A stretch of DNA of 64,000 nucleotides from Terriglobia bacterium. GTDB lineage: Bacteria; Acidobacteriota; Terriglobia; Terriglobales; Acidobacteriaceae. This document shows, in pieces, positions 15,184 to 23,797 of the stretch (positions are counted from its first letter, which is position 1; the number at the start of each line of letters is the position of its first letter). The stretch spans positions 124,001 through 188,000 of the forward strand of contig JAIQFC010000005.1 of the NCBI GenBank assembly GCA_020073465.1. Reading direction: 5' to 3'. The translations under genes and the position numbers were made by a program. The notes beneath the pieces were generated by a model. It was not told the origin of the DNA, searched no databases, and saw nothing but the letters and a program-made list of their open reading frames with translations.

Positions 15184-15537
15184 AGGATGCCCCAGGACGA
15201 ATTATGGCATCCGGATGGTCACGAGAAAGACGATCACCGCGCAGGCGTCACCGTAGCGCGCGCCGTGGGTGTTTTTTTGGAGGGGTGCGCGCCCGCGTGA
15301 GAGTCAGTGAAGTGGTGGGCCGCGAAGAATGCAACAGTCTCACCACTGGTGAAGTCAGTTCACCAGTACTGGTGAAGCCAGTTCACCAGACTGGTGAAGC
15401 CAGTTCACCAGCTGTTGCGTATTTTCCGCGCGAGAAATCGGCAGCCGGTGTAACCTGAGTTGGCCCAAAACTGGCCCGAAAGGGGTCATCGGGAGGGTGC
15501 GGTGTGGCAAGGAAACGCAGTTAGGGGCGCTAGGGAA
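15184..15537. other. Non-coding right end of the element
   Basis: About 350 bp between the last small ORF and the right attachment site. It contains three palindromic 21-bp repeats (15346-15411). No gene is supported. Transcription of the element probably begins near here on the minus strand. Confidence 0.45.
15346..15411. repeat. Palindromic 21-bp repeat, three copies
   Basis: Units at 15346-15366, 15369-15389 and 15391-15411 with arms CTGGTGAA and TTCACCAG. The first two are identical to those at 9500-9543, including the 2-bp TA spacer between them. The cluster ends 126 bp before the right attachment repeat. Confidence 0.9.
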
Positions 15538-15588
<51 letters not shown>

Positions 15589-15620
15589 CCTTCCTTAAGC
15601 TCCTTGCTGGAATCCCAGGC

Positions 15621-16460
15621 ATGACACCTCGACGACTACGGCGTCTGGTTCGAACTGGAATCATTGTGCTGGTCCTCTGTTCTGCTGCTTTCGCTCAAGC
15701 GCCCCCCCCACAGCAGTGGCGCCTGGCCTGGAGCGACGAGTTCAACGGACCAAACGGCTCCCCTGTCGATCCCGCGAAGTGGGTTCTGGAAACTGGAGGA
15801 CAGGGCTGGGGCAACCACGAACTGGAGTACTACACCAGCCGCCCGCAGAATGCTTACCAACAGGATGGCAACCTGGTCATCAAGGCGATCGCCGAAGAAT
15901 ACACCGGCGCCGACGGCGTGAGACGCGCCTACACCTCCGCTCGCCTCAAGACGCAGGGAAAATTCGATCAGGCCTACGGACGCTTTGAAGCACGCATCAA
16001 GATTCCTGCCGGGCAGGGTCTCTGGCCTGCATTCTGGATGCTGGGAGCCGACTTCCACGGAGAAAACTGGCCCGGGTGCGGGGAGATCGACATCATGGAG
16101 AATGTCGGAAAAGAGCCGGAGATAGTTCACGGCACAATTCATGGACCGAAATATTCAGGCGAAGCAGGTATCGGCGCGCCCTATCAGCTTGCCGGCAGGT
16201 TAAAGTTCTCCGCGGATTACCATCTCTTCGCAGTCGAGTGGGAGCCGTCGGTGATCCGTTTCTACGTCGACCAAGACCTCTATGCCACGCGAACCCCGGC
16301 GGATCTCCCGAAGGGCGCACGCTGGGTTTACGATCACCCGTTTTTCCTGCTTTTGAACCTCGCGGTGGGGGGAGACTGGCCGGGCAGTCCCGACGCCACC
16401 ACTACCTTTCCCCAAACCATGCTGGTGGACTATGTCCGCGTCTACCGGCGAGCCAAATGA
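15621..16460 (+). CDS. GH16 beta-glucanase, secreted
   Basis: A 279-aa glycoside hydrolase family 16 enzyme. After a basic N-terminus and a signal-peptide-like segment (IIVLVLCSAAFAQA) it has WRLAWSDEFNG, GNHELEYYT and the catalytic motif GEIDIMENVG with nucleophile E155, D157 and acid/base E160, followed by HPFFLLLNLAVGGDWPG near the end. This pattern fits the laminarinase/endo-beta-1,3-glucanase branch; the exact glucan is not certain. The start at 15621 avoids translating the attachment repeat, which a longer frame from 15555 would do. It is a host gene that lay next to tRNA-Cys before the insertion. Confidence 0.9.
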   Translation: MTPRRLRRLVRTGIIVLVLCSAAFAQAPPPQQWRLAWSDEFNGPNGSPVDPAKWVLETGGQGWGNHELEYYTSRPQNAYQQDGNLVIKAIAEEYTGADGVRRAYTSARLKTQGKFDQAYGRFEARIKIPAGQGLWPAFWMLGADFHGENWPGCGEIDIMENVGKEPEIVHGTIHGPKYSGEAGIGAPYQLAGRLKFSADYHLFAVEWEPSVIRFYVDQDLYATRTPADLPKGARWVYDHPFFLLLNLAVGGDWPGSPDATTTFPQTMLVDYVRVYRRAK

Positions 16461-16632
16461 CGGTCAACCCCGGCAACCCAGGATGTGAATTTGAGGCTTT
16501 CCTTCGTGTTCCTTAGTGTCCTTCGTGGTTAATGAGGACATTGGCCGGCTCCTGAAACTCTTGCTGGGGGCTGCCTCTGAAAGTAGACTGGTGCGCGCGT
16601 TCAGCCGTTATCCATTTCGCAAAGGTCCCGAA

Positions 16633-17802
16633 ATGTATCCTCGTCGCGAGAAATTCGTGGGCGCAAAACTGGTTGTCGCCCTCGCCGCCTTCAGCTTCGT
16701 TCTCCCCGGCGTTCATGCTCAAGGCAAGCCTGCCGACCCGGTTGCCGACTACGTACGCACCGAAATGCAGAGGCAGCATATCCCCGGGGTGGCCCTGCTT
16801 ATCGCCCGGCACGGGCAGATCGTTCGCTCCGAGGGCTTTGGTTTCGCCAACGTTGAGCTGCAGGTCCCGGTAAAACCGGCGACCATATTCCAGTCGGGAT
16901 CGGTCGGCAAGCAGTTCACAGCCACTGCCGTCATGATGCTGGTGGAAGAAGGCAAAGTGGGCCTGGATGACCCGCTCACGAAATACTTCCCGGATGCTCC
17001 GGCAGCTTGGAAGGACGTCACGGCCCGGGAGCTCCTGAGCCACACCGCGGGATTCGGCGACTATCCCAAGAAATTCGACTTCCGCAAGGATTGGACTGAA
17101 GGCGAACTGCTCAAACTGGTCGAGGGCATCCCGCTGGCTTATCCGCCGGGCACGAAGTGGGAATACAGCAATCTTGGATATTTGACCCTGGGCCTGCTCA
17201 TCCACCACGTGACCGGAGAGTTCTACGGCGATTTTCTGCAGCAGCGAATCTTCAAGCCGCTGGGGATGGAGACAACCCGCATCATCAGCGAAGCCGACAT
17301 TGTTCCTAATCGTGCCGCCGGGTATCGGCTGGTGAAGGATGAACTCAAGAACCAGGAATGGGTCGCTCCCATGGTGAACACCACGGCCGACGGCAGCCTC
17401 TATTTTTCGGTTTTGGATCTCGCCAAGTGGGATGCCGCACTGTATACCGAGAAGCTGTTGAAGCGATCGAGCCTGGAGCTGATGTGGACTCCGGTCAAGT
17501 TGAAGAGTGGACAGTTCAATAAAGCCGGCTACGGTTTCGGCTGGTTCGTCCAGGAGCAACATGGACATCACGTGGTGCAGCACGACGGAGCGTGGCAGGG
17601 GTTCAAGACCACCATTGCCCGCTACACCGATGACCAACTGACAGTGGTTGTCCTGGCAAACCTGGCTGAGGCAAAACCGGAAGACATCGCCAAGCACGTC
17701 GCGGAAATCTACTTGTCTAGGCAGGAAGCGAGCACTAGAAGGTGTCTCATAAATGGCTTTGGGAAAGGCACGGTTTTCAGCCGTGCCACTGATGCTCAAT
17801 AA
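16633..17802 (+). CDS. Serine hydrolase, beta-lactamase class C/DD-peptidase family
   Basis: A 389-aa secreted enzyme: signal peptide ([18 protein letters not shown], residues 13-30), catalytic SVGK (S90, K93), the Tyr motif YSN in WEYSNLGYL, and a third motif HDG in [11 protein letters not shown]. This fold includes class C beta-lactamases, esterases and D-aminopeptidases; the substrate cannot be chosen from the motifs. The start at 16633 is the ATG that begins a proper signal peptide; the frame upstream to 16516 is not protein-like. The last 30 residues run into a REP-like hairpin, so the natural stop may once have been earlier. Confidence 0.85.
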   Translation: MYPRREKFVGAKLVVALAAFSFVLPGVHAQGKPADPVADYVRTEMQRQHIPGVALLIARHGQIVRSEGFGFANVELQVPVKPATIFQSGSVGKQFTATAVMMLVEEGKVGLDDPLTKYFPDAPAAWKDVTARELLSHTAGFGDYPKKFDFRKDWTEGELLKLVEGIPLAYPPGTKWEYSNLGYLTLGLLIHHVTGEFYGDFLQQRIFKPLGMETTRIISEADIVPNRAAGYRLVKDELKNQEWVAPMVNTTADGSLYFSVLDLAKWDAALYTEKLLKRSSLELMWTPVKLKSGQFNKAGYGFGWFVQEQHGHHVVQHDGAWQGFKTTIARYTDDQLTVVVLANLAEAKPEDIAKHVAEIYLSRQEASTRRCLINGFGKGTVFSRATDAQ

Positions 17803-17843
17803 GGATGCGGGCTTTACAGGCTGTTGAAAAACTCGATCGACGC

Positions 17844-17880
17844 CTCTGTTTTGAAAGGGCGCGGCTTCAAGCCGCGCCGT
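17844..17880. repeat. REP-like hairpin, copy 1
   Basis: Contains GGCGCGGCTT and AAGCCGCGCC as a near-perfect stem. It matches 27294-27330 at 36 of 37 positions. It sits downstream of the serine hydrolase; a related smaller hairpin (GGCACGG...CCGTGCC) lies at 17772-17792. Confidence 0.85.
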
Positions 17881-17961
17881 AAGTGCCGCAAGATCAACCG
17901 CGGCTTTAGCCGCTGAGGGGACTTCTAGTCTACAGCCGTTCGATTGGGAGCTCCGGGCCCG

Positions 17962-18498
17962 CTATTTCTTCTGCAACTGGTCGAGCGCTGCCAGAACTTC
18001 CTCGCTGTGCCGCGCAGGATCAACGCTCGTGTAGGCCTTCGCGATCTTGCCGTTGGGGTCAATGACGAAGGTGTGCCGGGCAGCGAACTTCACTACTCCC
18101 AGATTCTTGAGGGAACCATATTGGTCCGTCACCCTGTGATCGGTGTCGGCCAGTAGTTTGAAGTTCAGACCTTCCTTAGAGCAAAACTTCTTGTGCGAGT
18201 CGACGCTGTCGAGACTCACTCCCAGAACCACGGCACTACGCTGGGCATACTTCGGCTGGTCGACTTGGAAGTTGTGGGCTTCTCGCGTACATCCTGGTGT
18301 CTGGTCCTTGGGATAGAAATAAAGGATCACCCATTTTCCGCGGTAGTCCTTCAAGCTGACGGAGGTTCCCTCCTGCGACGTCAGAGTGAAATCGGGCGCG
18401 ACACTGCCTTCCGTGGGCGTTGCCGAGTGAGACAAAAGGCGTGGTACTAGCAGCACAACCACAACAACAACCAGCAGCAGGAGCACGATCCGTAGCAT
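17962..18498 (-). CDS. Membrane-anchored Bcp/PrxQ-type peroxiredoxin
   Basis: A 178-aa thiol peroxidase with an N-terminal anchor (residues 2-18, almost all Val/Leu) and a thioredoxin-like domain: VAPDFTLTSQEG, YFYPKDQTPGCTREA with peroxidatic Cys70, and RHTFVIDPNGKI. The E. coli Bcp resolving Cys five residues on is absent here (His75), so the resolving thiol may be the later Cys in KKFCSKEG, or absent. The anchor suggests action at the periplasmic face, unlike the cytoplasmic Prx6-type enzyme at 2.1 kb. Single gene, convergent with the hydrolase. Confidence 0.88.
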   Translation of the reverse strand: MLRIVLLLLVVVVVVLLVPRLLSHSATPTEGSVAPDFTLTSQEGTSVSLKDYRGKWVILYFYPKDQTPGCTREAHNFQVDQPKYAQRSAVVLGVSLDSVDSHKKFCSKEGLNFKLLADTDHRVTDQYGSLKNLGVVKFAARHTFVIDPNGKIAKAYTSVDPARHSEEVLAALDQLQKK

Positions 18499-18558
18499 GC
18501 ACCCCTCCGGGGCGTCAAAGATCCCGCGAGGATTCTAAATCAGAGGTCCGCCCGCTGG

Positions 18559-18699
18559 GGTAGTGTCTCAGTTGATTGTCATCCCGAGCAAGCGCCCTTT
18601 GCGCAGGGAGGGATCTGGGCGAGCCGCGCGAAGCGTCGTGTTCTTTGCGACGCAATAATCGCGCGTCTGGCTCGCTACCTTATCAAACTGACCGCTACC
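18559..18699. repeat. MITE-like 145-bp repeat, copy A
   Basis: One of three dispersed copies (others 25239-25385 and 37070-37210). Shared core: GATTGTCATCC, then GGATCTGGGCGAGCCGCGCG, TTCTTTGCGACGCAATAATC and GGCTCGC. The ends are imperfect inverted repeats based on CAGTTTG. It encodes no protein and lies just upstream of aceE. Confidence 0.8.
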
Positions 18700-18776
18700 C
18701 GCGGGCTTTCCCTCAGCAAAAACCGCGGTACTTGATATGATGAAGTATTGCGCCTTATACGACGGAGAAACCAGAC

Positions 18777-21455
18777 GTGGCTCAGACTGAAACTGACGGC
18801 TTAGAGGTGCTGGAAACCAGAGAGTGGGTCGATTCCCTGGATTATGTTCTTTCCAGAGGCGGCCCGAACCGTGCCGGTCGGCTCTTGCAGCAACTGGCTC
18901 TGCACGCGCGGCGGGAAGCCGGCATCAATCTTCCCTTCTCGGCCACTACGCCCTACCAGAACACGATTGCTTCCCGGCAGCAGGCTCCTTTCCCCGGCAG
19001 CCAGGAAATGGAGCGCCGCATCAAGAGCCTGGTGCGCTGGAACGCGCTGGCTATGGTCGTGCGGGCCAACAAGATTCAGGAAGGCATTGGCGGCCACATC
19101 TCCACCTTCGCGTCCGCCGCCACGCTATACGAAGTCGCGTTCAATCATTTTCTGCGGGCGCAAACCGAGACCGGCGACCGCGACGTTGTCTATTTCCAGG
19201 GTCACGCCGCACCGGGAATGTATTCGCGCGCCTACCTTGAAGGACGCATTCCGAAAGAAAAACTGCAGAACTTTCGTCGCGAACTCAAGCCCGGTGGCGG
19301 CCTGAGCTCCTATCCCCATCCCTGGCTGATGCCGGATTTCTGGGAGTTCCCTACCGTTTCCATGGGGCTGGGGCCGATCCAGGCCATCTACCACGCGCGC
19401 TTCATCAAGTATCTGGAGAACCGGGGCCTGAAGCAGACCACCGGCGGTAAAGTCTGGGCCTTCCTGGGCGACGGCGAGATGGATGAACCGGAGTCGCTCG
19501 GTTCCATTACGCTGGCTTCGCGCGAGAGGCTCGACAATCTGATTTTCGTCGTCAACTGCAACCTGCAGCGACTCGACGGGCCGGTACGCGGCAACGGAAA
19601 GATCATTCAGGAGCTCGAGGCCATCTTCCGGGGAGCCGGCTGGAACGTCATCAAAGTAATCTGGGGCACCGACTGGGACAGCCTGATTCAAAATGACCGC
19701 GACGGCCTGCTGGTGAAGCGGCTGGGCGAGGTCAGCGACGGTCAGTACCAGAAGTATTTCGTGGAGAGTGGAGCGTACTTCCGCCAGAACCTGTTCGGCA
19801 CAGATCCGCGGCTGCTTAAGATGGTCGAGCACTTGTCGGATGATCAACTGGCGCGCATGCGGCTGGGCGGACACGACCCCATTAAAGTGCATGCGGCTTT
19901 TCGCGCGGCCGTCGATCACCAGGGCTCGCCGACCATCGTGCTGGCCAAGACCATCAAGGGCTACGGATTGGGCGAGGCGGGTGAAGGCAAGAACATCACG
20001 CACCAGCAGAAGAAGCTGAACGACGACGAGTTGCAGATGTTCCGGTCGCGCTTCGGCATTCCCATCCCCGACGATGAACTGCATGAGGCGCCGTTCTACC
20101 GGCCGTCCGATGACAGCGCCGAAATCAAGTACATGCAGGCGCGTCGCCAGCAGCTGGGCGGATACATGCCGCAGCGCAAGGTGCGCGCCACGCCGCTGAA
20201 ATCTGTTCCCAATGCGCATTTCGAGGAATTCCACAAAGGAACCGATGGACGAGAAGTATCGACCACCATGGTCTTCGTGCGGCTGCTCGCGAAGCTGCTG
20301 CGCGATCCGGAGTTGGGCAAGCTCATCGTCCCCATTGTTCCCGACGAGGCCCGCACTTTCGGCATGGAGGCGCTGTTCCGCCAGGTGGGGATTTATTCCA
20401 GCGTAGGTCAGAATTACGAGCCCGTCGACATGGACACGCTCCTCTACTACAAAGAGGCGAAAAACGGCCAGATTTTGGAAGAAGGCATCACCGAAGCGGG
20501 CTCCATGTGCTCGTTCATCGCGGCGGGCACGGCCTATTCCAATCACGGGATCAACACGATTCCCTTCTTCATCTATTACTCGATGTTCGGTTTCCAGCGC
20601 ATCGGCGACCTGATCTGGGCTGCCGCCGACATGCGTTGCCGCGGATTTCTTGTGGGAGGCACCGCCGGACGCACCACCCTGGCCGGAGAAGGCTTGCAGC
20701 ACCAGGACGGTCACAGTCACGTGCTCGCGCTGCCTGTGCCGAACCTGCTGGCTTACGATCCCGCGTTTGCCTACGAGATTGCCATCATCATTCAGGATGG
20801 CATCAAGCGCATGTACGTCGATCAGGAGTCGATCTTCTATTACCTGACCGTCACCAACGAACCGTTGCCCATGCCGGAAATGCCGCATGACGAGAATATT
20901 CGCGAAGGTGTCTTGAAGGGGTTGTATCGCTTCAAGGCTTCGGCCAAGACCGACGCCAAGCTGCGCGCGCAACTGCTGGGTAGTGGGACCATCATGTTTG
21001 AGGTGCTCAAGGCGCAGAAGATTCTGGAAGAAAAGTACGGTGTTGCCGCCGACGTCTGGAGCGTAACCAGTTACAAGGAGCTCTATCGCGACGCCAACGA
21101 CTGCGAGCGCTGGAACATGCTGCACCCGGCGGAATCGGCGAAAGTTCCGTACGTCACGCGAGTTCTGCAGGACGCTCAGGGACCGTTTGTGGCCGCCTCC
21201 GACTACATGAAGGTACTGCCGGAGAGCCTGGCAAAGTGGGTGCCTGGGCAATTGGTGTCTCTCGGCACCGATGGCTTTGGCCGCAGCGAAAGCCGCACCG
21301 CCCTGCGCGACTTTTTCGAAGTTGATGCCAAGCACATCGTGCTGGCTACGCTGGGGGCCTTGGCACGGGAAAAGAAAATTGGCTCCGACGTGGTGAAGCG
21401 CGCCATTCAGGAGCTGAGTATTAATGCTGAGAAGGCCAATCCGGCAATCAGCTAG
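18777..21455 (+). CDS. aceE: Pyruvate dehydrogenase E1, homodimeric type
   Basis: The 892-aa E1 decarboxylates pyruvate with thiamine diphosphate and transfers the acetyl group to E2 lipoate. The length and single-chain form match AceE. The ThDP motif GDGEMDEPESLGSITLASRE ... NCNLQRLDGPVRGN lies at about residues 230-272. Downstream blocks include AGTAYSNHGINTIPFFIYYS and GRTTLAGEGLQHQDGHSH. The start is GTG at 18777. It is followed by E2 and E3 in order, but each junction holds a repeat-rich spacer (256 and 332 bp), so cotranscription is likely but not certain. Confidence 0.95.
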   Translation: MAQTETDGLEVLETREWVDSLDYVLSRGGPNRAGRLLQQLALHARREAGINLPFSATTPYQNTIASRQQAPFPGSQEMERRIKSLVRWNALAMVVRANKIQEGIGGHISTFASAATLYEVAFNHFLRAQTETGDRDVVYFQGHAAPGMYSRAYLEGRIPKEKLQNFRRELKPGGGLSSYPHPWLMPDFWEFPTVSMGLGPIQAIYHARFIKYLENRGLKQTTGGKVWAFLGDGEMDEPESLGSITLASRERLDNLIFVVNCNLQRLDGPVRGNGKIIQELEAIFRGAGWNVIKVIWGTDWDSLIQNDRDGLLVKRLGEVSDGQYQKYFVESGAYFRQNLFGTDPRLLKMVEHLSDDQLARMRLGGHDPIKVHAAFRAAVDHQGSPTIVLAKTIKGYGLGEAGEGKNITHQQKKLNDDELQMFRSRFGIPIPDDELHEAPFYRPSDDSAEIKYMQARRQQLGGYMPQRKVRATPLKSVPNAHFEEFHKGTDGREVSTTMVFVRLLAKLLRDPELGKLIVPIVPDEARTFGMEALFRQVGIYSSVGQNYEPVDMDTLLYYKEAKNGQILEEGITEAGSMCSFIAAGTAYSNHGINTIPFFIYYSMFGFQRIGDLIWAAADMRCRGFLVGGTAGRTTLAGEGLQHQDGHSHVLALPVPNLLAYDPAFAYEIAIIIQDGIKRMYVDQESIFYYLTVTNEPLPMPEMPHDENIREGVLKGLYRFKASAKTDAKLRAQLLGSGTIMFEVLKAQKILEEKYGVAADVWSVTSYKELYRDANDCERWNMLHPAESAKVPYVTRVLQDAQGPFVAASDYMKVLPESLAKWVPGQLVSLGTDGFGRSESRTALRDFFEVDAKHIVLATLGALAREKKIGSDVVKRAIQELSINAEKANPAIS

Positions 21456-21500
21456 AGTTCGGATCAGGGCAGGGATTCATGCACCGCCGAGGCATTGGTC

Positions 21501-21620
21501 GATTCGTACCAGGACCCGGGAGCGTGATTCGTATCAGGGCGTGAGAGCCTGATTCGTATCAAGGCGTGGAAGCTCGATTCGTATCAGGCCGCGGGAACTG
21601 GATTCGTATCAGGGCACGCC
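21501..21620. repeat. 25-bp tandem repeat between aceE and aceF
   Basis: Units start at 21501, 21526, 21551, 21576 and 21601; four are full and the last is partial. Each begins GATTCGTAYCA and then varies in its second half. The array ends in a REP-like hairpin (GGCACGCCTT / AAGGCGTGCC, 21614-21634). Confidence 0.9.
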
Positions 21621-21710
21621 TTCAAGGCGTGCCGTAAATGCATCGCGATGAATCGCGCCTTCAGGCGCTGATCGCGCAAGAGCAAGATCTAACAAAAGGA
21701 ACAGAGCGAA

Positions 21711-23465
21711 GTGATCGAATTCAAACTTCCCGAACTGGGGGAAAACATCGAGCAGGGAGACCTGGTGCGCCTCATGGTCGCGCCCGGCGCCACCGTCAGC
21801 GCCGGACAGTCGGTCATGGAACTGGAAACCGACAAGGCCGTGGTCGAAGTGCCCTCGTCGGTGAGCGGCACGGTGCAGGAAATTCGCGTCAAAGAAGGCG
21901 ACAAGATCAAAGTTGGACAGGTCATCTTCACGGTCGAAAACGGGAGCGGAGCGAAAGCCGCCGAGTCTTCGACAGCGAAAGTGGAAACTACAGCGCCTCG
22001 AGAGCAAGCAGCGGCACCTGCACCGCGTGCCAGCGCACCAGCAATTCAGGAACATGTCGCTCAACCAGTGCCATCCGCCAACAGTCCAACCAGCGCTTCC
22101 GGCGCCGGCGAATTCAAGTTGCCCGAGCTGGGCGAGAACATCTCGCAGGGTGACCTTGTCCGCCTCATGATCGCGCCGGGATCAAAAGTATCGGAAGGCC
22201 AGCCCGTCATGGAACTGGAAACGGACAAGGCTGTCGTGGAAGTCCCGTCTTCGGTGAGCGGCGTAGTGAAGGAAGTGAAGGTCAAGGAAGGCGAGAAGAT
22301 CAAGGTCGGACAGGTGATCTTTACTCTCGAAGGCGGCATTGCCGCGCAGCCTGAGCCGGCTCGCAAGAAGAATGCCCCCGTCGAACACGTGTCCGGGCAA
22401 ACTGGCGCTCGCTTGGCCTTTCAGGCCGCGATTCGCGCCGAAGGCAAGACCGAAGAACAGGCGTTGCCGCCCGACCAGCCTCGGCAAGCGCCCGCTGCTT
22501 TCAAAATGCCCGAGCAGTTGGGGAAAGTTGCCGGAACCGAGCACCGGCAGCCTGTTCCCGCTGCTCCCCATGTGCGCCGGTTGGCGCGCGAGCTGGGCGT
22601 GGATATTTACGAAGTGAAAGGCTCCGGCCCCGGTGGACGGATCAGCGATGACGACGTCAAGGCTCACGCGAAGTCTCTGCTCTCGGCAGTAGCCTCCGCG
22701 CTTCAGTCGCCTCCTCGCGCCGGACACTTCGCGGCGCCCACGCTGCCCGACTTCACGAAGTGGGGCAAGGTCGAGCGGGTCTCCATGCGCGGCGTGCGGC
22801 GCAAGACCGCAGAGCATCTGGCCGAGGCATGGAACACGATCCCGCACGTCACGCAGCATGATCGCGCCGACATCACGGAACTCGAGCAACTGCGCGCACG
22901 CTTCGCACCGAAGGCAGAAGAAGCCGGCGGCAAGATGACAGTCACCGCCATCGCGCTGAAGGTCTGTGCCGCTGCACTGAAGGTATTCCCCCAGTTCAAT
23001 GCCAGCATCGATATGGAGAAGGAAGAAATCGTCTACAAGCAGTACATCCATATCGGCGTTGCGGCAGACACGGACCGCGGCCTGCTGGTGCCGGTCATTC
23101 GCGACGTAGACAAGAAGAACATCGTCGAGCTGGCAGTGGAGTTGTCCCAGCTGTCCAAGAAGGCGCGGGAGAAGAAGCTGACCCCAGCAGAGATGGAGGG
23201 CGGCACGTTCACGATTACGAATCTGGGCGGGATCGGTGGAGTCGGATTCACTCCCATCGTGAACCACCCGGAAGTCGCGATCCTGGGACTCTCGCGGTCG
23301 CGCATGGAGCCGGAATGGATCAACGGGAAGTTTGAGCCGCGGCTGATTCTTCCGCTCTCGCTCTCCTATGACCATCGCCTGATTGACGGCGCCGATGCCG
23401 CACGTTTCCTGCGCTGGATTGCCGAGGCCTTCGAGCAGCCGTTCCTGCTTTCGGTTCAGGGCTAG
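21711..23465 (+). CDS. aceF: Pyruvate dehydrogenase E2, dihydrolipoyl acetyltransferase
   Basis: A 584-aa E2. Two lipoyl domains (residues 1-78 and about 132-210) each carry ETDKAVVEVPSSVSG, with the lipoylated lysines at K42 and K173. An Ala/Pro linker leads to the peripheral subunit-binding domain (HVRRLARELGVDIYEVKGSG, about 284-320). The catalytic domain ends in SYDHRLIDGADA with catalytic His555. It transfers acetyl groups to CoA and forms the complex core. The start is GTG at 21711. The two lipoyl domains are almost identical in sequence, pointing to a recent duplication. Confidence 0.95.
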   Translation: MIEFKLPELGENIEQGDLVRLMVAPGATVSAGQSVMELETDKAVVEVPSSVSGTVQEIRVKEGDKIKVGQVIFTVENGSGAKAAESSTAKVETTAPREQAAAPAPRASAPAIQEHVAQPVPSANSPTSASGAGEFKLPELGENISQGDLVRLMIAPGSKVSEGQPVMELETDKAVVEVPSSVSGVVKEVKVKEGEKIKVGQVIFTLEGGIAAQPEPARKKNAPVEHVSGQTGARLAFQAAIRAEGKTEEQALPPDQPRQAPAAFKMPEQLGKVAGTEHRQPVPAAPHVRRLARELGVDIYEVKGSGPGGRISDDDVKAHAKSLLSAVASALQSPPRAGHFAAPTLPDFTKWGKVERVSMRGVRRKTAEHLAEAWNTIPHVTQHDRADITELEQLRARFAPKAEEAGGKMTVTAIALKVCAAALKVFPQFNASIDMEKEEIVYKQYIHIGVAADTDRGLLVPVIRDVDKKNIVELAVELSQLSKKAREKKLTPAEMEGGTFTITNLGGIGGVGFTPIVNHPEVAILGLSRSRMEPEWINGKFEPRLILPLSLSYDHRLIDGADAARFLRWIAEAFEQPFLLSVQG

Positions 23466-23519
23466 CGCGCTGTGTTTGGAAGCTCAGAGAACATGTGTGA
23501 GAGCCGAAACCTCAGTGGG

Positions 23520-23710
23520 GCAAGTGGAAGGTCGTGGGTGTTAGCCGCGAAGCGGCGTGAGAATGCAGCCCACGGCCTGCCCTGAGCCTGCCGAAGGGGC
23601 GCAAGCCGTGGGGACAAGCAGGAAACAGACAAGCCCCGTAGGGGTGACATGTGACAGCCCGGCACGGAAGTGCCGGGTGGAGGTGGGAAGTTCGAGCGAG
23701 TCCCGGAGGG
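23520..23710. repeat. REP-type composite repeat between aceF and lpd
   Basis: The 332-bp gap has no gene but several inverted pairs: AGCCCACGGC with GCCGTGGGG, AGCCCCGTAGGGGTG, and CCCGGCAC with GTGCCGGG. A 24-bp segment containing CCCTGAGCCTGCCGAAGGG interrupts the first pair, as if a short repeat had inserted into another. The remaining flanks look unstructured. Confidence 0.7.
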
Positions 23711-23797
23711 ACGGCACGAATTCTCACGCGCACGATTAGAGCCCAGGTTGACCAACAATTACCGTAGCGCTGAAAGCACCCAATAAAGAAACTTCCA

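Noticed and set aside
9500..15411. CRISPR array from the 21-bp units
   Set aside because: Units are separated by 1-2 bp, with no spacers, and no cas genes are present.
16513..17799. A 428-aa ORF antisense to the serine hydrolase
   Set aside because: Mirror frame of a gene with intact SxxK, YxN and HxG motifs.
19125..21335. A 736-aa minus-strand ORF antisense to aceE
   Set aside because: A shadow of the strongly conserved aceE reading frame; the composition follows GC-rich third positions of the real gene.
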